Translations under genes and position numbers: made by a program
Assembly (NCBI GenBank): GCA_963556255.1
Contig: OY744604.1
Location: 21,132,566 to 21,196,565 of the forward strand
From: Allolobophora icterica
Taxonomy: Eukaryota > Annelida > Clitellata > Crassiclitellata > Lumbricidae
DNA: 64,000 bases
Reading direction: 5' to 3'
The notes under the pieces: model-generated
The model's database searches: none
What the model saw: the letters and a program-made list of their open reading frames with translations, nothing else
What the model was told of the DNA's origin: nothing
Shown: positions 10,896 through 23,545 of the stretch, in pieces
Layout: every line of letters begins with the position of its first letter
Position numbering within the stretch: the stretch's first letter is position 1

Positions 10896-10973
10896 AGTCT
10901 ATAAGTTCAGAAGGGCCCCCAAAATGTTTGCGCCTAGGTCCCCATTTTCTGTAAACGCGCCTCTGCTTCTGTC

Positions 10974-12161
10974 TGCACTATATGTATTCCTCCTCGGTTT
11001 CTTATTACTTAATATCTTCAGATTATCAGTCATCAGCATGGCCAACATTAGAGTTCAGTGTAGTACTCAGCTCTAACAATACTCTGTCATCGACTGATCA
11101 GTCCGGCAAGGTTTAGCATTCGCTGGAATTAAGTTCTGCCAAGAATGGCCAGTCAACTAGGCCTAACCTAAACACACATCAACGTCGTCTGCGCTATGCA
11201 GGTGAAACTGATCTCAAGTGGCTTATAAGGCTTACTGCGGCAATAGTTGTTAAGTAGGTAATTTTACTGGCAGGGGTACATATTCAATGCTGGATTTTCA
11301 AGTTTTGTTACTGTAGCGGGACTAGGGTTATCAAATGCTTTGTTTATCTTATTTAATGTTAATATAGGAACTTATTACCAGCTAGTTAATTGCAAGCGGC
11401 GTTAGGTTCAATGAGGAAGCGGCGCTATAATAATTTTATAAGCTATATATGAATTTAAACGTGAGATCAAAACGTGGGTAACTGGCTAACTGTGCAACAG
11501 GAAATATGTGGACCGGATACTATGGTAATGGGTAACGTCAGTCAATGAAATCGCTTGGAACGACATCTTTGAAAAAGGAGTTGGATAGTCGCAAGAAACG
11601 GTCGTAGTGAGAGGCTATTTTGAGACGTAAGAAATGTGGGTAACTTCTGTATCCTCATATTCAAACATCTAAAGTACTTTAACTCGAACACTTGGTTAAA
11701 GAGAAAGTTTGAAAACATCTGAAAGCGAAATTAGTAAGACTGACGGTGACATTAAACAAATTCCGTGATTTCCATCGGTCATATCTGATCGATGAAAGTG
11801 ATTTCGATAACGTGGGTAAACTTTGCATTGATTTTCACGAGCGATTTGAAATTTGGAGTTGTCTACTGTCGTACTCTGGTCTACTACGGTAATCATTCAG
11901 GCAGTCGAAATGGACTTATCTCATTCGATAACTACGAAACCCTCGAAAGCCTAAACTTATGAACGGTTTGCACTTCACGTCAAAGGAACCATTAGGCCTA
12001 CTTGCCATAAACCTAAACACATTTCAAGGAGGATCCGAATTCCTTTCTACAATTTTCTCTAAGTTTGTCTCGCGATAATAAAGCTTACTTACTGACTAAA
12101 TGGCATCTTTGATCAAGCGGTAGATTGTTTGATGAAGCTTGACTCAAACCGTCTGATACAC
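10974..12161. other. Non-coding stretch, with inverted arm at 11088-11125
   Basis: Apart from the inverted copy of the gene 1 upstream sequence, I recognise nothing. The short frames have no family features. TAGGCCTA occurs at 11158 and 11993. Confidence 0.5.
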
Positions 12162-12169
12162 CTTCCTTC

Positions 12170-13160
12170 CAGTGTGATTCTCGTTAACGTTAACGATAAC
12201 GAAAATGTTCGTTAACGAACAAAAACTGATTTCGTTAACGATAACTATAATAACTGTAACTAAAAATATCATTAACTATAACTATAACGATAACGAAAAT
12301 AACACTAACGAAAACTCATCGCTATTTTCGTTAATGAAATAAAAAAGTGCAATATCGATAAACATGGCGAATTTAATCATGCGCGATATTTTATTCGTTT
12401 TAACTATCCTGTTCATTGTTCCGAGATAAAAAGAGAAAATGTGGTTCATCTCCTTCCGAATATTCTGGCTTCTTTTCGAAAATCTAATATTTCGAGTTTC
12501 TTTTTGATGGAAAGATAATTTTTTCTTTCGATTGTTAATTTTAGAGTGAGAAACTTGTTTTGATTTTAATATTATATGTTTAAAGGAATATTATAAAAAA
12601 AAGTTATCATGTTCAAATTAGAAATGTTCATAATAAAAATCAAATTGAATACACATTTAAAAGAAAACGAGATTGTATTTTTAATGGGAAAAATCCATTA
12701 AATATCTGTGACAGACAGTGATTACACAAGTAGGCCTACTGTTGTTATTAAGTATTAAATTTAAATCTGAATAACAACGTTTTGTTTTTTGGCAATTTCA
12801 TGTTTTTGCATGTTAGAGAAATATTCTGAGGGTGGGGTAATTTTCTTTGACATAATTTTATTAGGGGGTCCTTGAATGTTTGACAGTTGATGACAAGGGG
12901 AGGAGATCAAACACTGCCTAAAATTTGCTCACATAATTAATCGATGACCCCATATATGTGGACCAGGAGGAGTGCCATTGGGGTCACTTGTAATTATGCA
13001 CTAACTAAATTAACTAAAATAAAAGTCCAGTAACTATAACTATAACTATAACTAAAAAATAATACTAACTATAATTGTAACTATAACTAAAATTAAAAAA
13101 AACCCATTAACTATAACTGTAACTATAACTAAAATAAAATCTGTAAGGAGAATTACACTG
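12170..13160. mobile_element. hAT-like non-autonomous element with AACTATAACTA repeats
   Basis: The perfect 8-bp duplication cttccttc lies at 12162-12169 and 13161-13168. The inverted ends are CAGTGTGATTCTC and CAGTGTAATTCTC. The left subterminal region has repeated GTTAACGATAACG and both sides have AACTATAACTA. It has no ORF. A truncated relative lies at 18419-18605. Confidence 0.9.
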
Positions 13161-13168
13161 CTTCCTTC

Positions 13169-13829
13169 GTGTTGGATATACTTGTAACACCTACTGTATG
13201 TCTTAGTCTCATTAAAATGATTTCGGGCATAGCACATAGCTGCTGTTCCTCCTAAATGAACCTCGACAAGATGAACGGTGGCGACTGCTTTCTGTCGTTT
13301 GAAACTGGCTCGCTTTCCTCCATGGCCGACTTCAGTATACAAATGAACACTATATTAATTTTATTAATAAAATTATTATATCAAATTTTATTATTAATGG
13401 TTTCATTGATATAATATAATTATTTAATTGTCTTTGACTGTCGTTTGGTTGCGTGTCATTACTGGTTGTCCTCTGAGGCCAGTTTCAATAGGTTTGCTGA
13501 TATTTGCGATACTATTTTACCTTTAGGCCTATTCATCATCAGACTCTGAAAGAGGCGACGGATGTCGACATTTTTTAAATTATATGAACATAACATATTG
13601 ATAATTAAGTAACTTCAGTGTAGTTTGAGCTTACCTCTGAACATCTGACAACTGCTAAGCAAAATGACGACGCAGTGTGGACGTTGGGTCTAAGTTAGAT
13701 CTCATGCAAGTTAGCCTGCTAGTGATCTAGGCCTACTAAATAGTTTGTCAGCCTGAGTGTTTACTATTTACATAGTTGATAAGACTAATTAGTCAGCAGA
13801 GACATTTGCTGGAGTAGACAACAGTGGAT
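13169..13829. other. Non-coding stretch
   Basis: AT-rich, with TAGGCCTA at 13524 and 13728. No gene or classified repeat seen. Confidence 0.5.
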
Positions 13830-13837
13830 CCCGGCTA

Positions 13838-15538
13838 CAGTGCCGTTTTAAGGCATAGGCACGCGAGGCCAGGGCCTAGGGCCCCGCGCTGCGGGGGGCC
13901 CCGCGGCGGCCCAGAAACAAAATAATATTATAAGTTCTGTTCTAACAAGTAACAATTCTGCAAAGTAAAGTAAGAACAATAACACAGTTTTATTATTTTT
14001 TAAAACAAACGTTTAGCAATAAATCAGAGCGCTATAGAAATAAATCAATATAATTTTAACGCATGGCGACGATGGCGCACACCTTGCTGTAGGCTATTGG
14101 CTATTAATATGTTTGTTTTCATTTGTCTGCTTTTTCACAACGCTATTCAAGGAATTTTTTATGTCTTTGTAAGTTAATATTAATTTGTAATATTAAATCT
14201 CTCTGTCCTATAATCTAGTCATTTTATAAATTGTTTTAAACTTTAAATTATAAAAAGGGCAAAAACGTATCAAATTATTTCGCACAGTTAATAGGATAAA
14301 TAGAATGATGTTGGCGTGTCGGCACTCGGTACTGAGTCGGCAGTGAACTTGGCAAACTTATTTAACTTAACAAAATCACTTCATTTCCACCTCCTCCAAT
14401 GTGTAAGGTTGAGGGTTTTTGATAGTTTCTACCCTTTTTGTTGTGCAGATTAAGATTCCGATTGTCAGTTATCACCGTCGTTCGCGGTAAACCGATTTGA
14501 AATTTTTGGCCAATTATCACAATATATGATCTATTAAACGAAATATCAGACAACCCATCAAAAATGCGTAGAAATTATATGAGTGGTGTCGCGAAGAGAA
14601 AAAAGGAAGCAACTGAAATGGAAATGTCGACCAAACACCCAAAAGTATCTTCATTTTTTTCAAAGTCAATCATCGACTCATTGATCACTGAACTAAACAG
14701 ACGTGGGGAAGCTTATGAAGAAATCAGCAGCAGATCTACATTCTTAATCAAACTGGTACACTTGAATGCTGAACAAATAGCAGAATACAGTGAAAAGCTT
14801 GCAAAGTTCTATCCTCAAGATCTTGACCAACACGAACTAATTCAGAATGTGAACACCTCAAATACTTTGTGTCAGTTGCAAAAACAATAGTGCCATCTAT
14901 GTCAACAATCTATGCCATGATAAAGAATGACAATCTGGAATCAACGTTTCCAAACGTTGAAATTGCAATAAGAATGTTTCTGTCAATGATGGTGACAAAC
15001 TGTACGGGTGAACGTTCTTTCTCAAAACTTAAATTAATCAAGAACGAGCTTCGCAGCCGTATGATGCATGAACGATTGAACTGCCTGTCTGTCATGAGCA
15101 TAGAATCAGATGTGTTGGAGTCTTTGAATTTCGATGATATTATAAGAGACTTTGCTCAGAGCAAAACACGAAAGCGATGTTTGTAAGAAACTGTCGTTAC
15201 AAAGTCACAATCCATGTATAGCAAACATGTTCTCATTATAATCACACTTTCAGTTTGTGTAACAAATAAACAATGGAAACTGTAAAGTATGTTAAACTAA
15301 ACTTTTATTTTACACTTGTAGTACAAAGATTGATGTGTAAGCTGTGTTATTATGAGTTTAGTAACAGTATACTATATTAATAAATTTAACAAAATGACGC
15401 ATATGCACATACAATGCACTATTGCAATACTCTGTATCTGAGACTGAGATATTGAGGCGGAAATCGGATTACGTTTAAGGTTATTTAGGGTTTGTGCGGG
15501 TTGTGCCTAGGGCCCCCAAACTCCTTAAAACGGCTCTG
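13838..15538 (+). mobile_element. hAT element with transposase remnant
   Basis: 1701 bp. The perfect duplication cccggcta lies at 13830-13837 and 15539-15546. The inverted ends are CAGTGCCGTTTTAAGG and CAGAGCCGTTTTAAGG. GC-rich subterminal stretches (CCTAGGGCCCC) lie next to both ends. It encodes the transposase remnant at 14564-15186, so it is an internally deleted derivative of an autonomous hAT element. Confidence 0.93.
14564..15186 (+). pseudogene. hAT transposase remnant (N-terminal piece and dimerisation domain)
   Basis: Two overlapping frames. The first (14564-14890) is an N-terminal lysine-rich piece (MRRNYMSGVAKRKKEATEME). The second (about 14869-15186) contains MFLSMMVTNCTGERSFSKLK and LIKNELRSRMMHERLNCLSV. 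These are the signature of the hAT C-terminal dimerisation region, close to the ZMYM-type transposase group. The catalytic core between them is missing and the join is frameshifted near 14880, so no active transposase is encoded. Confidence 0.88.
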
Positions 15539-15546
15539 CCCGGCTA

Positions 15547-16734
15547 TAATTTTTATGATGTTAGATGTTTGTCGTAAAATAATTATAATCGACATAAATT
15601 TGATACAGAGCACTTTAAAGAACACGGAAGTTGACAAATGAAAAAAGCATTCGCAACCATCGTCGCCATAATTATGGCTGGCTTCAGAAACCGATGCTGA
15701 TGATGATAATAATGATGATGATGATGATAATAATTTCAAAAATTCTCACCGCAGCTTAAGAGGATCTACACGGACAAAGGCTGTGTTTCTATAGCTGGGA
15801 CAATGCTATAATTTACGATAATAATCATGGGCGCCGACTCTGCGAGGCCCGTGAGTGCCCAGCACTACCAGAAGTAGGCCATGCGAGGCCCACCTATGCC
15901 TGAGCACCACCAGAAATCAGCCCGCAAAGAGCGCTTTTAAGAGATTATTTTTCTATTGGCATTAGCCTACATAATTTATCTATAAAAAGATCAAAAATTT
16001 TTTTCGCGCGTAATTGCTTTCATTTCTTTGGGTACTCACACCTTTTGGGTCAGCTCGATGCAGATAAGCTACCTACCTGGTTTCAATATAACCAAAGATA
16101 TTTTGCTTCGTTTTGACTTAGGCGCTATCACCGGGAAAATGCAGAGGACAAGGGTATGACGGCACCTCTGCCATGTCCGGAGGGATAACTGCATTACAGT
16201 CGAATTAAGGAAGTTTCTGTGTAAACTATACAAATCACTTACTTAATTTAGGCATTCATTAAGCATAATCTAGAGTTCCAGAATGCAGAGACACGATGAA
16301 TATAGACAAAGCTTTAATTAAAATTGCCAGACACTCTCCTCAAAAATGGCATGTTTTGACACAATACAGTTTGAGAGAGAAGCCATTTAGTTGTGAATCA
16401 TGTAGGCCTAACATTATAAAGACATCATAATTATAAAACAAAGGAATAAAGATTTCCTGGACGAGAGAAGCCGCGGTATTTGTAATTTGACATTAATTTG
16501 ACATTATAATTATAAAATAAAAGAACTGAGAATTGATCCTGATTTTTTGTAGCATTTTAACATTGCAACAAAAAAAGGTCAAAAATTTTTTTCCCGACGC
16601 CCGAAAATTGCTTTCACTCTCTTTAAGCACTCACACTATTTTGGTCAACTCGGTGCCTATGATAATAATGCTGTAATTGCCAATGTATTTTCACTCCTTT
16701 GCTTACACATACTGACCCGAACAATAGTGATAAT
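15547..16734. repeat. Non-coding stretch with an 85-bp direct repeat pair
   Basis: 15978-16063 and 16571-16653 share TCAAAAATTTTTTTC, AATTGCTTTCA and CACTCACAC-like blocks in the same order. The pair could be two ends or copies of one degenerate element. A GAT microsatellite is at 15697-15735. No gene recognised. Confidence 0.6.
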
Positions 16735-17930
16735 GGCGACTTGTCAGTTCAACTTAACAGGATTTAAGAGGATTTACAAGGATATAGACTACGTCCTGGG
16801 ACAACTTATCTTCATCCTTTATACCACACTCTTAAGCCATCTGTTGAATACCATCTCTGCGCAGATGACACCCAACTCAACATGTCCTCCCAAGCTCTTT
16901 GTCCACCTCCATCGCACAATTGCTCAACGTAGTAACCTAATCTCTGAATGGAAGTCATCTTATCGGCTCTACTTTAACGCTTCCAAAGCAGAATTAATCA
17001 CCCTAAGCCTTCCCGATAAAAACCAGAATTAATCACCCTAGGCCCTCCTGATCAAATGAAAATCCCTGACCCCAATACAGCTATTGACTAAGTCTTCATC
17101 ACTTACCCTCACCTCTGGCGCCAATTTCCTTAATCTTGGTTTTCTGTTGATCCACATCTCTCTTTCTCTAACCACCTCTCCAACCTATTGCCCTCGTGCT
17201 TCATGCATATTCGTGACCTGCGCCATATCCAGCCCATGCTGACTTTATAACTGCCTCCACCATTTCTACCACTATTGTCCACTCAAAGCTCAATTGCTGC
17301 AATTCCCTCTTCCTCAACCTGTCAAATCGTCTGCAACTTATCCATAACTCACTAGCCAGGACTGTCATTAGAAACGCCAAGCATCATCATATTCATTCCA
17401 ATCCTCATATCACTCCATTGGCTAAAATTCCCAGAGCGAATTCACTTCAAAGTCCTATCACCAACCTACAACTTCGTACAATAGTCCAAGCCCAAATATT
17501 TTCGCGAACTCTTCACCATCCAGCTAACCTGCTCCACCCGATCAACCTTCTATCTCAGTCTTTCTCGACCCCCGGTCACTAATCACGTCAAGTTCTCCAA
17601 CGGAGCCATATCCCACACTGCACCAAGACTTAGTCTCTGGGACGGATCTCCCTTCAATTCCGCAAATTGTCGGTTCCTCCATCATCATTGGCAATCGCGC
17701 ACCATCATCTGCCTCAGGTTCCACTTTATCACCCATCAGGCTTTCCACTAAAAAATGAAGCTTCAAGAACTCATACCCCAACTCATCTGATCTTCCGCCT
17801 TCCGATTCTCGACCTAAAGGGCACCATCATTAGCAGTTACTCTGCCTCCTCAGACGACTCGGGTCTCCTTTTGGCTACCCTGTGGACAATCCCTCTGACT
17901 CGATGCAGCGCTCGTGAATAAGCTGATGTG
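16735..17930 (+). mobile_element. CR1/L2-like retrotransposon, decayed
   Basis: Shifting plus-strand frames give GQLIFILYTT-like and CADDTQLNMS (the reverse transcriptase YADD box, here CADD). They continue with LISEWKSSYRLYFNASKAEL and then LHWLKFPERIHFKVLSPTYN. Many frameshifts and stops occur. The 3' region is the same family as 50866-51548 (minus). Confidence 0.82.
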
Positions 17931-17975
17931 CTTACCTTGCGAGTGGTGGCGCTGTAGAAATTTGGAGTTTACAAT

Positions 17976-18129
17976 CACGATTAATATTATGAGTGCTTAC
18001 TTAGCTGACTGAGACAATAAAACATTTTTAATAATTTATTATTATTGCCATTCACGATTTATAGTATGAGTGCTTACTTAGCTGACTGAGACAATAAAAC
18101 ATTTTTAATAATTTATTATTATTGCCATT
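17976..18129. repeat. 77-bp tandem duplication
   Basis: The block starting GAGTGCTTACTTAGCTGACT at 17991 repeats almost perfectly at 18068. There are two copies only, which suggests a recent local duplication. Confidence 0.9.
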
Positions 18130-18418
18130 GTGTTTGCACTCCGTTGTGTGTGCACATGCAAAAACCCGAACACAACGTACTTTCTCTTGCGTTTGATACT
18201 GAATGCACAATGCACAAGGCAGAGGACGAGCCCAGAATAGAGATGGTTGGCAACGTGGTGTTTGGTTAACAACATCGCACCTCATGACGATGCTGTTCAT
18301 GTTGTTGACGATGGTGATGATGATGTGACGATGACAACTATGCCACCAGCGCATCAACTACTTCAGTATAGGTTCTGGTTCGGCCAAAGCGGGTTAGAGC
18401 GTAACGATGACTAACTGC

Positions 18419-18605
18419 AGTGTGATTGTCGCTAACGTTAACGATAACGAAACTGCTCGTTAACGAAAAAAGGGATTTCGTTTACGATAACTATAACTGT
18501 AACTAAAAATGTCATTAACTATGACTATGACTATAACGAAAATAACACTAACGAAAATATATCGTTATTTTCGTTAATGAAAAAGTGCAATATCAATAAA
18601 CATGA
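18419..18605. mobile_element. Truncated relative of the 12170-13160 element
   Basis: Begins CAGTGTGATTGTCGCTAACG and follows the left end of 12170-13160 (GTTAACGATAACGAAA, then AACTATAACTG). The right half is missing and there is no target duplication. Confidence 0.8.
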
Positions 18606-19638
18606 AAATGCGAAAATGCGCTACAACAGCCTATGTTTGCCTCTGATTTTGGATTTGTGAATTAACCGTATAGGCTAGTAGTGGCTCATTAATCGATATT
18701 TTCAGTCTAAATATAGATATCGATGAGGTCATGTTATTAAATGTAATTATTGTGTAAACGTTTCTATAGCCATTGCGACCCAAGTTGACTAGCGCAAAAT
18801 CGAAAAATTAGTAGTCATATTAATCTTGTAGTCAAAATGACTCTAAAGATCTTGAGCGTCGGCAGGCGTGGGAATGCTGTCTGGGGTCATTTCAAGTAGA
18901 CCATACGAATCAGTCAAAAGCGTATGCAGTTGGTTATTATTATTATTATTATTTTTTTTATTTATTTATATTTTTATTATAATAATAATAACAATAATAA
19001 TAATTATTATTATAATTATCATTGGCGTAAACTCTGTGGGGGGCAGCCGGGGCACGTGCCCCCCCCCCAATAATTGAGGAGCCGGGGCAATGCCCTTCAA
19101 AAATAGAGAGGAGAATTTCTTTAAATATTAAAATATTATGTTTTAATATAGATAAATTTCTTCAGAAACAGCAAAACATAGAAACAGAACTCAAGTACTA
19201 TCAGAAATTCATAATGAAAACAAAGATTCATTTTTATCTTCAATATCTTCAATATGAAACAACTTTACATGTAAACAAAACGCTCCATTCCATACGCATT
19301 AACATAACAGCGGAGGCCTCTGCTGACTGTCCAGACCAGAGGCATTTTCGGATTTTGTTTTTCTTATAAAACCACACAATTTGTTTTTGTTGTTGTTTAA
19401 AAAAATCTTATTTTTGTAGAAGTTATTTTAGTAACATTGATTGAATGGTTTTTAATTTTCGGAAATCGCAACTAAAATTAAAATGAGTTGGAGCTCTTGT
19501 TCATGCCATTTTTCATGACTTTTGTGATCCGAAATCCGAAAATCTTCAAAACAACCAAAACAATAAACACCATAAAAACAAAAAAACGAGAGAAAAAAAC
19601 AACAACAACAAAACTTTTCAGACACGAGCAGTAACACT
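18606..19638. other. Non-coding stretch with simple repeats
   Basis: TTA/ATT simple sequence at 18935-19020. At 19022-19100, GGCGTAAACTCTG followed by a G-run, CACGTG and a C-run looks like the terminus of a DNA element, but I found no partner end. Confidence 0.45.
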
Positions 19639-19886
19639 TTATTTAGCCAAGACTTTAGTCAGATAATTATATACCAGATGCATTGCCTTTAGAAAAATAC
19701 AGCCATATGCATTTAAATTTGACTTTTACACGAAAGATTAAATTCATCATCAAATAAAGTAGCCAAAATTCACTCTTCAAACAGACGATAAAGCAAGAAA
19801 GTTCGGACGCTTGCATGCTAAGCATAAGACAACAGATAAATTTTGACATATTGTGCACAATTTTTTACTCTCTCCGGAAACATTCT
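19639..19886. repeat. Dispersed repeat, copy 2
   Basis: Near-identical partner of 2437-2690. Here it is followed directly by non-LTR reverse transcriptase sequence. Confidence 0.85.
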
Positions 19887-19899
19887 TGACTGCCTTGCC

Positions 19900-21053
19900 T
19901 TCTATCTCCTGGAACGTTCTTGCATTGTGGCTTGTGGGTCTTCTAAGTCATACTGAGCTTCTGCTCAGTTTGGACTACCCCAGGGCTAGGTCCTGGGCCC
20001 ATTGTTGTACAGCAGTAGTGCACAACCTTTTTCGGCCAAGGGCCACAAATCGATTTCTTAAACCCGTTGAGTGCAAACAAGTGTGACGACTCAGCTTAGC
20101 TAGGATGAATGCATGCAAAATTTATGAAGATGACGCATGCAGTAAAACACATTGTTAGCTCCCCTTATAATTTAAAGAAAGTAGGCTCGGTCTAGAGGTA
20201 TGATATTTACAATATGTTTATTTACAATCACAAGTATTGACATCGTTTTTGCTATTAAATTGTGCTGTTTGCCGACGACAATGACACCTTTGCTTCTCAT
20301 AAATCATACGAGAAACTCTTTCAACTAATGAATCAGGAACTTAGAAACGTCATTGATTGGTTTAGCGTTAAGGACAAGCTACACTCTATTCTGTTCACAT
20401 CGTAGGCATATTCCAGAGGTAAAGGAAACACTGTGGACAATAATCCTATACCATAAGTAACTTCGGTCAAATTTCTGGGAATCTATGTGGACCAATTCCT
20501 AACATGGAAGGTGCATATTGATAAAATTTCTGTAAGAATTGCTAAAAATGTGGGATATTGGCCCGCACTGCCTTCTTACAACCGACCCGAGTCATACGTA
20601 GTTTATATTATTCTCTAATTCACCCTTTTCTTTCATATTGCAATGTAGTCTGGGCTTTAAACTATGCATCGCGTTTACTCAGATTAACTTCTTTACAAAA
20701 GCGGGCTGCCAGAATTATTGCAGGTAGATCAAGTCTCTTGTCGTCTCATGCTATGTTATATACTTTGAAAATCCCACAAATAGAACATATCAGAATTCAG
20801 CAGATTTCTGAATTTATGTACAAAAACACTCACTACCTTCCGCCTGGAGCATTTGCGGACTTCTTTAGCTTGATATCCCAAAGAAATCCCTACAATGTTA
20901 GAACATCTGCCAATTATAGAGGAGTAGCTACCAGAACCAACGCAAGAAAATTATCGTTTAACAGTGCCGGTTCGAGAACCTGGAATAATATTCCTATAGC
21001 CACAAGAAATCCGGCCAGTTTCTTTATCTTCAAACGAAAACTGCATGATTAGC
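19900..21053 (+). mobile_element. Non-LTR reverse transcriptase, decayed, with near-intact 3' ORF
   Basis: At about 19950-20010 the translation resembles the FGLPQG.VLGP box. After about 240 bp of unrelated sequence, LFADDNDTF appears near 20270, then KFLGIYVDQFLTW. An open frame at 20558-21052 then has SLQKRAARIIAGRSS and GSRTWNNIP. This is the thumb and C-terminus of a jockey/CR1-group element with several stops upstream. The inserted segment at 20013-20260 is unclassified. Confidence 0.85.
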
Positions 21054-21589
21054 CTACCTATTTGCAGCTGATCCCTAGCTTTTTACTCTCTCTTTCGTGC
21101 TGATTAATTACCGCCTTATGTGCATATTTTTGTGTGTACAGTTCTGTATATATCATGTTTGTGCGCATATCAAGTTTGGTGCTGTCACCCAATGTCTTAG
21201 GATTTATATTATATAGCCAGTTACTATTAGTCTTAGGTACAAGGGTAACCTATCAGCGGGACCTATAGACTGACTTTATGATTTGCTGTACCGACTCACT
21301 GCCGAGCAACGAATCGTTGAACACTATTCAGTGCAGTACAACTGTCGACACACGTAACTGTTGAGTACTTGTTTTCGTAAAATAAGTAACAGTGTCACTA
21401 TGATTCAACTGACGTGCGCCCCCAATCACCACGCGCGTTCGGGACTTTCGAGGAACTGTTTCCCTGTAGAAATTCTCACCCCACCCCGCCACTTGAATTT
21501 AAATAAAAACTTCAACGATGCGATTTTTTTCACCATAAGAGCTGTAATTTAATAGTGCAAATCATCTTTCCAAGCGTGTTCAGAATCAA

Positions 21590-23545
21590 AAAGTTGTAAT
21601 TTGAATATACAATTCAGTATTTCTCTCATCTTAGGAACATACAATTATTCAGAATTCTGATATAGAAAACTTTAAACGATGCGATGTTTCACCATCAGAG
21701 TTGTAGCTTAATCGTGCAAGTCATCGTTCCATGCATGTTAACAATCAAAAAGTTGTAATTTTAAAGTACAATTCAGCATTTAACGCATCTTAGGAACATA
21801 CAAGTCAGAATTCTTACATAGAAAACTTTGAACAATGCGATGTTTAACCACGAGAGTTGTTCTTTAATCGTGCAAATCATTCTATCCATGCTGAGAATCA
21901 AAAAGTTGTAATTTTAAAGTACAATTCAGCATTTCACGTATCTTAGGAACATACAAGTCAGAATTCTTACATAGAAAACTTTGAACAATGCGATGTTTAA
22001 CCACGAGAGTTGTTCTTTAATCGTGCAAATCATTCTATCCATGCTGAGAATCAAAAAGTTGTAATTTTAGTGTACAATTCAGCATTTCACGTATCTTAGG
22101 AACATACAAGTCAGAATTCTTACATAGAAAACTTTGAACAATGCGATGTTTAACCACGAGAGTTGTTCTTTAATCGTGCAAATCATTCTATCCATGCTGA
22201 GAATCAAAAAGTTGTAATTTTAAAGTACAATTCAGCATTTCACGTATCTTAGGAACATACAAGTCAGAATTCTTACATAGAAAACTTTGAACAATGCGAT
22301 GTTTAACCACGAGAGTTGTTCTTTAATCGTGCAAATCATTCTATCCATGCTGAGAATCAAACAGTTGTAATTTTAGTGTACAATTCAGCATTTCACGTAT
22401 CTTAGGAACATACAAGTCAGAATTCTTACATAGAAAACTTTGAACAATGCGATGTTTAACCACGAGAGTTGTTCTTTAATCGTGCAAATCATTCTATCCA
22501 TGCTGAGAATCAAAAAGTTGTAATTTTAAAGTACAATTCAGCATTTCACGTATCTTAGGAACATACAAGTCAGAATTCTTACATAGAAAACTTTGAACAA
22601 TGCGATGTTTAACCACGAGAGTTGTTCTTTAATCGTGCAAATCATTCTATCCATGCTGAGAATCAAAAAGTTGTAATTTTAAAGTACAATTCAGCATTTC
22701 ACGTATCTTAGGAACATACAAGTCAGAATTCTTACATAGTAAACTTTGAACAATGCGATGTTTAACCGCGAGAGTTGTTCTTTAATCGTGCAAATCATTC
22801 TATCCATGCTGAGAATCAAAAAGTTGTAATTTTAGTGTACAATTCAGCATTTCACGTATCTTAGGAACATACAAGTCAGAATTCTTACATAGAAAACTTT
22901 GAACAATGCGATGTTTAACCACGAGAGTTGTTCTTTAATCGTGCAAATCATTCTATCCATGCTGAGAATCAAACAGTTGTAATTTTAGTGTACAATTCAG
23001 CATTTCACGTATCTTAGGAACATACAAGTCAGAATTCTTACATAGAAAACTTTGAACAATGCGATGTTTAATCACGAGAGTTGTTCTTTAATCGTGCAAA
23101 TCATTCTATCCATGCTGAGAATCAAAAAGTTGTAATTTTAGTGTACAATTCAGCATTTCACGTATCTTAGGAACATACAAGTCAGAATTCTTACATAGAA
23201 AACTTTGAACAATGCGATGTTTAACCACGAGAGTTGTTCTTTAATCGTGCAAATCATCGTTATTAAAATTAAAAAGTTGTAATTTTAATGTACAAGTAAG
23301 AATTTCACGCATCTTAGGAATATACAAGTCAGAATTTTGATATAGCAAAACTTCAAACGATGCTAAGATGTCACCATAAGAGTTGCTATTTAATCGTGCA
23401 AATCATCGTTCCGTGCGTGTTAAGAATAAAAGAGTTGTCATTTTAAAATACAGTTCAGCATATCACGCATCTTAGGAACATACAAGTCAGAATTTTGATA
23501 TAGAAAACTTCATATGATGCGATGTTTCACCGAAAGGTTGTTATT
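21590..23545. repeat. 153-bp satellite array
   Basis: GGAACATACAA recurs at about 21637, 21795, 21948 and then every 153 bp to 23478, giving 13 units. The central units (about 21795-23250) are over 95% identical by eye and the edge units are diverged. Two diagnostic sites (TAAAGTACA/TAGTGTACA and CAAAAAG/CAAACAG) define unit types in the order A B A C A A B C B. No coding potential. Confidence 0.97.

Larger units (their letters stand above)
8855..10965. mobile_element. hAT-like element carrying nested insertions
   Basis: The perfect 8-bp duplication cttctgtc lies at 8847-8854 and 10966-10973. The inverted ends start CAGAGGCGCGTT. The subterminal sequence CGCCTAGG-GCCCC resembles that of 13838-15538. 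The interior is taken up by a CR1/L2-like fragment (9173-10895), itself split by 9412-10368. No transposase was seen. Confidence 0.85.

Noticed and set aside
21590..23545. Regularly spaced repeat array as a CRISPR
   Set aside because: The whole 153-bp unit is repeated with no unique spacers, and the context is eukaryotic. It is a satellite.
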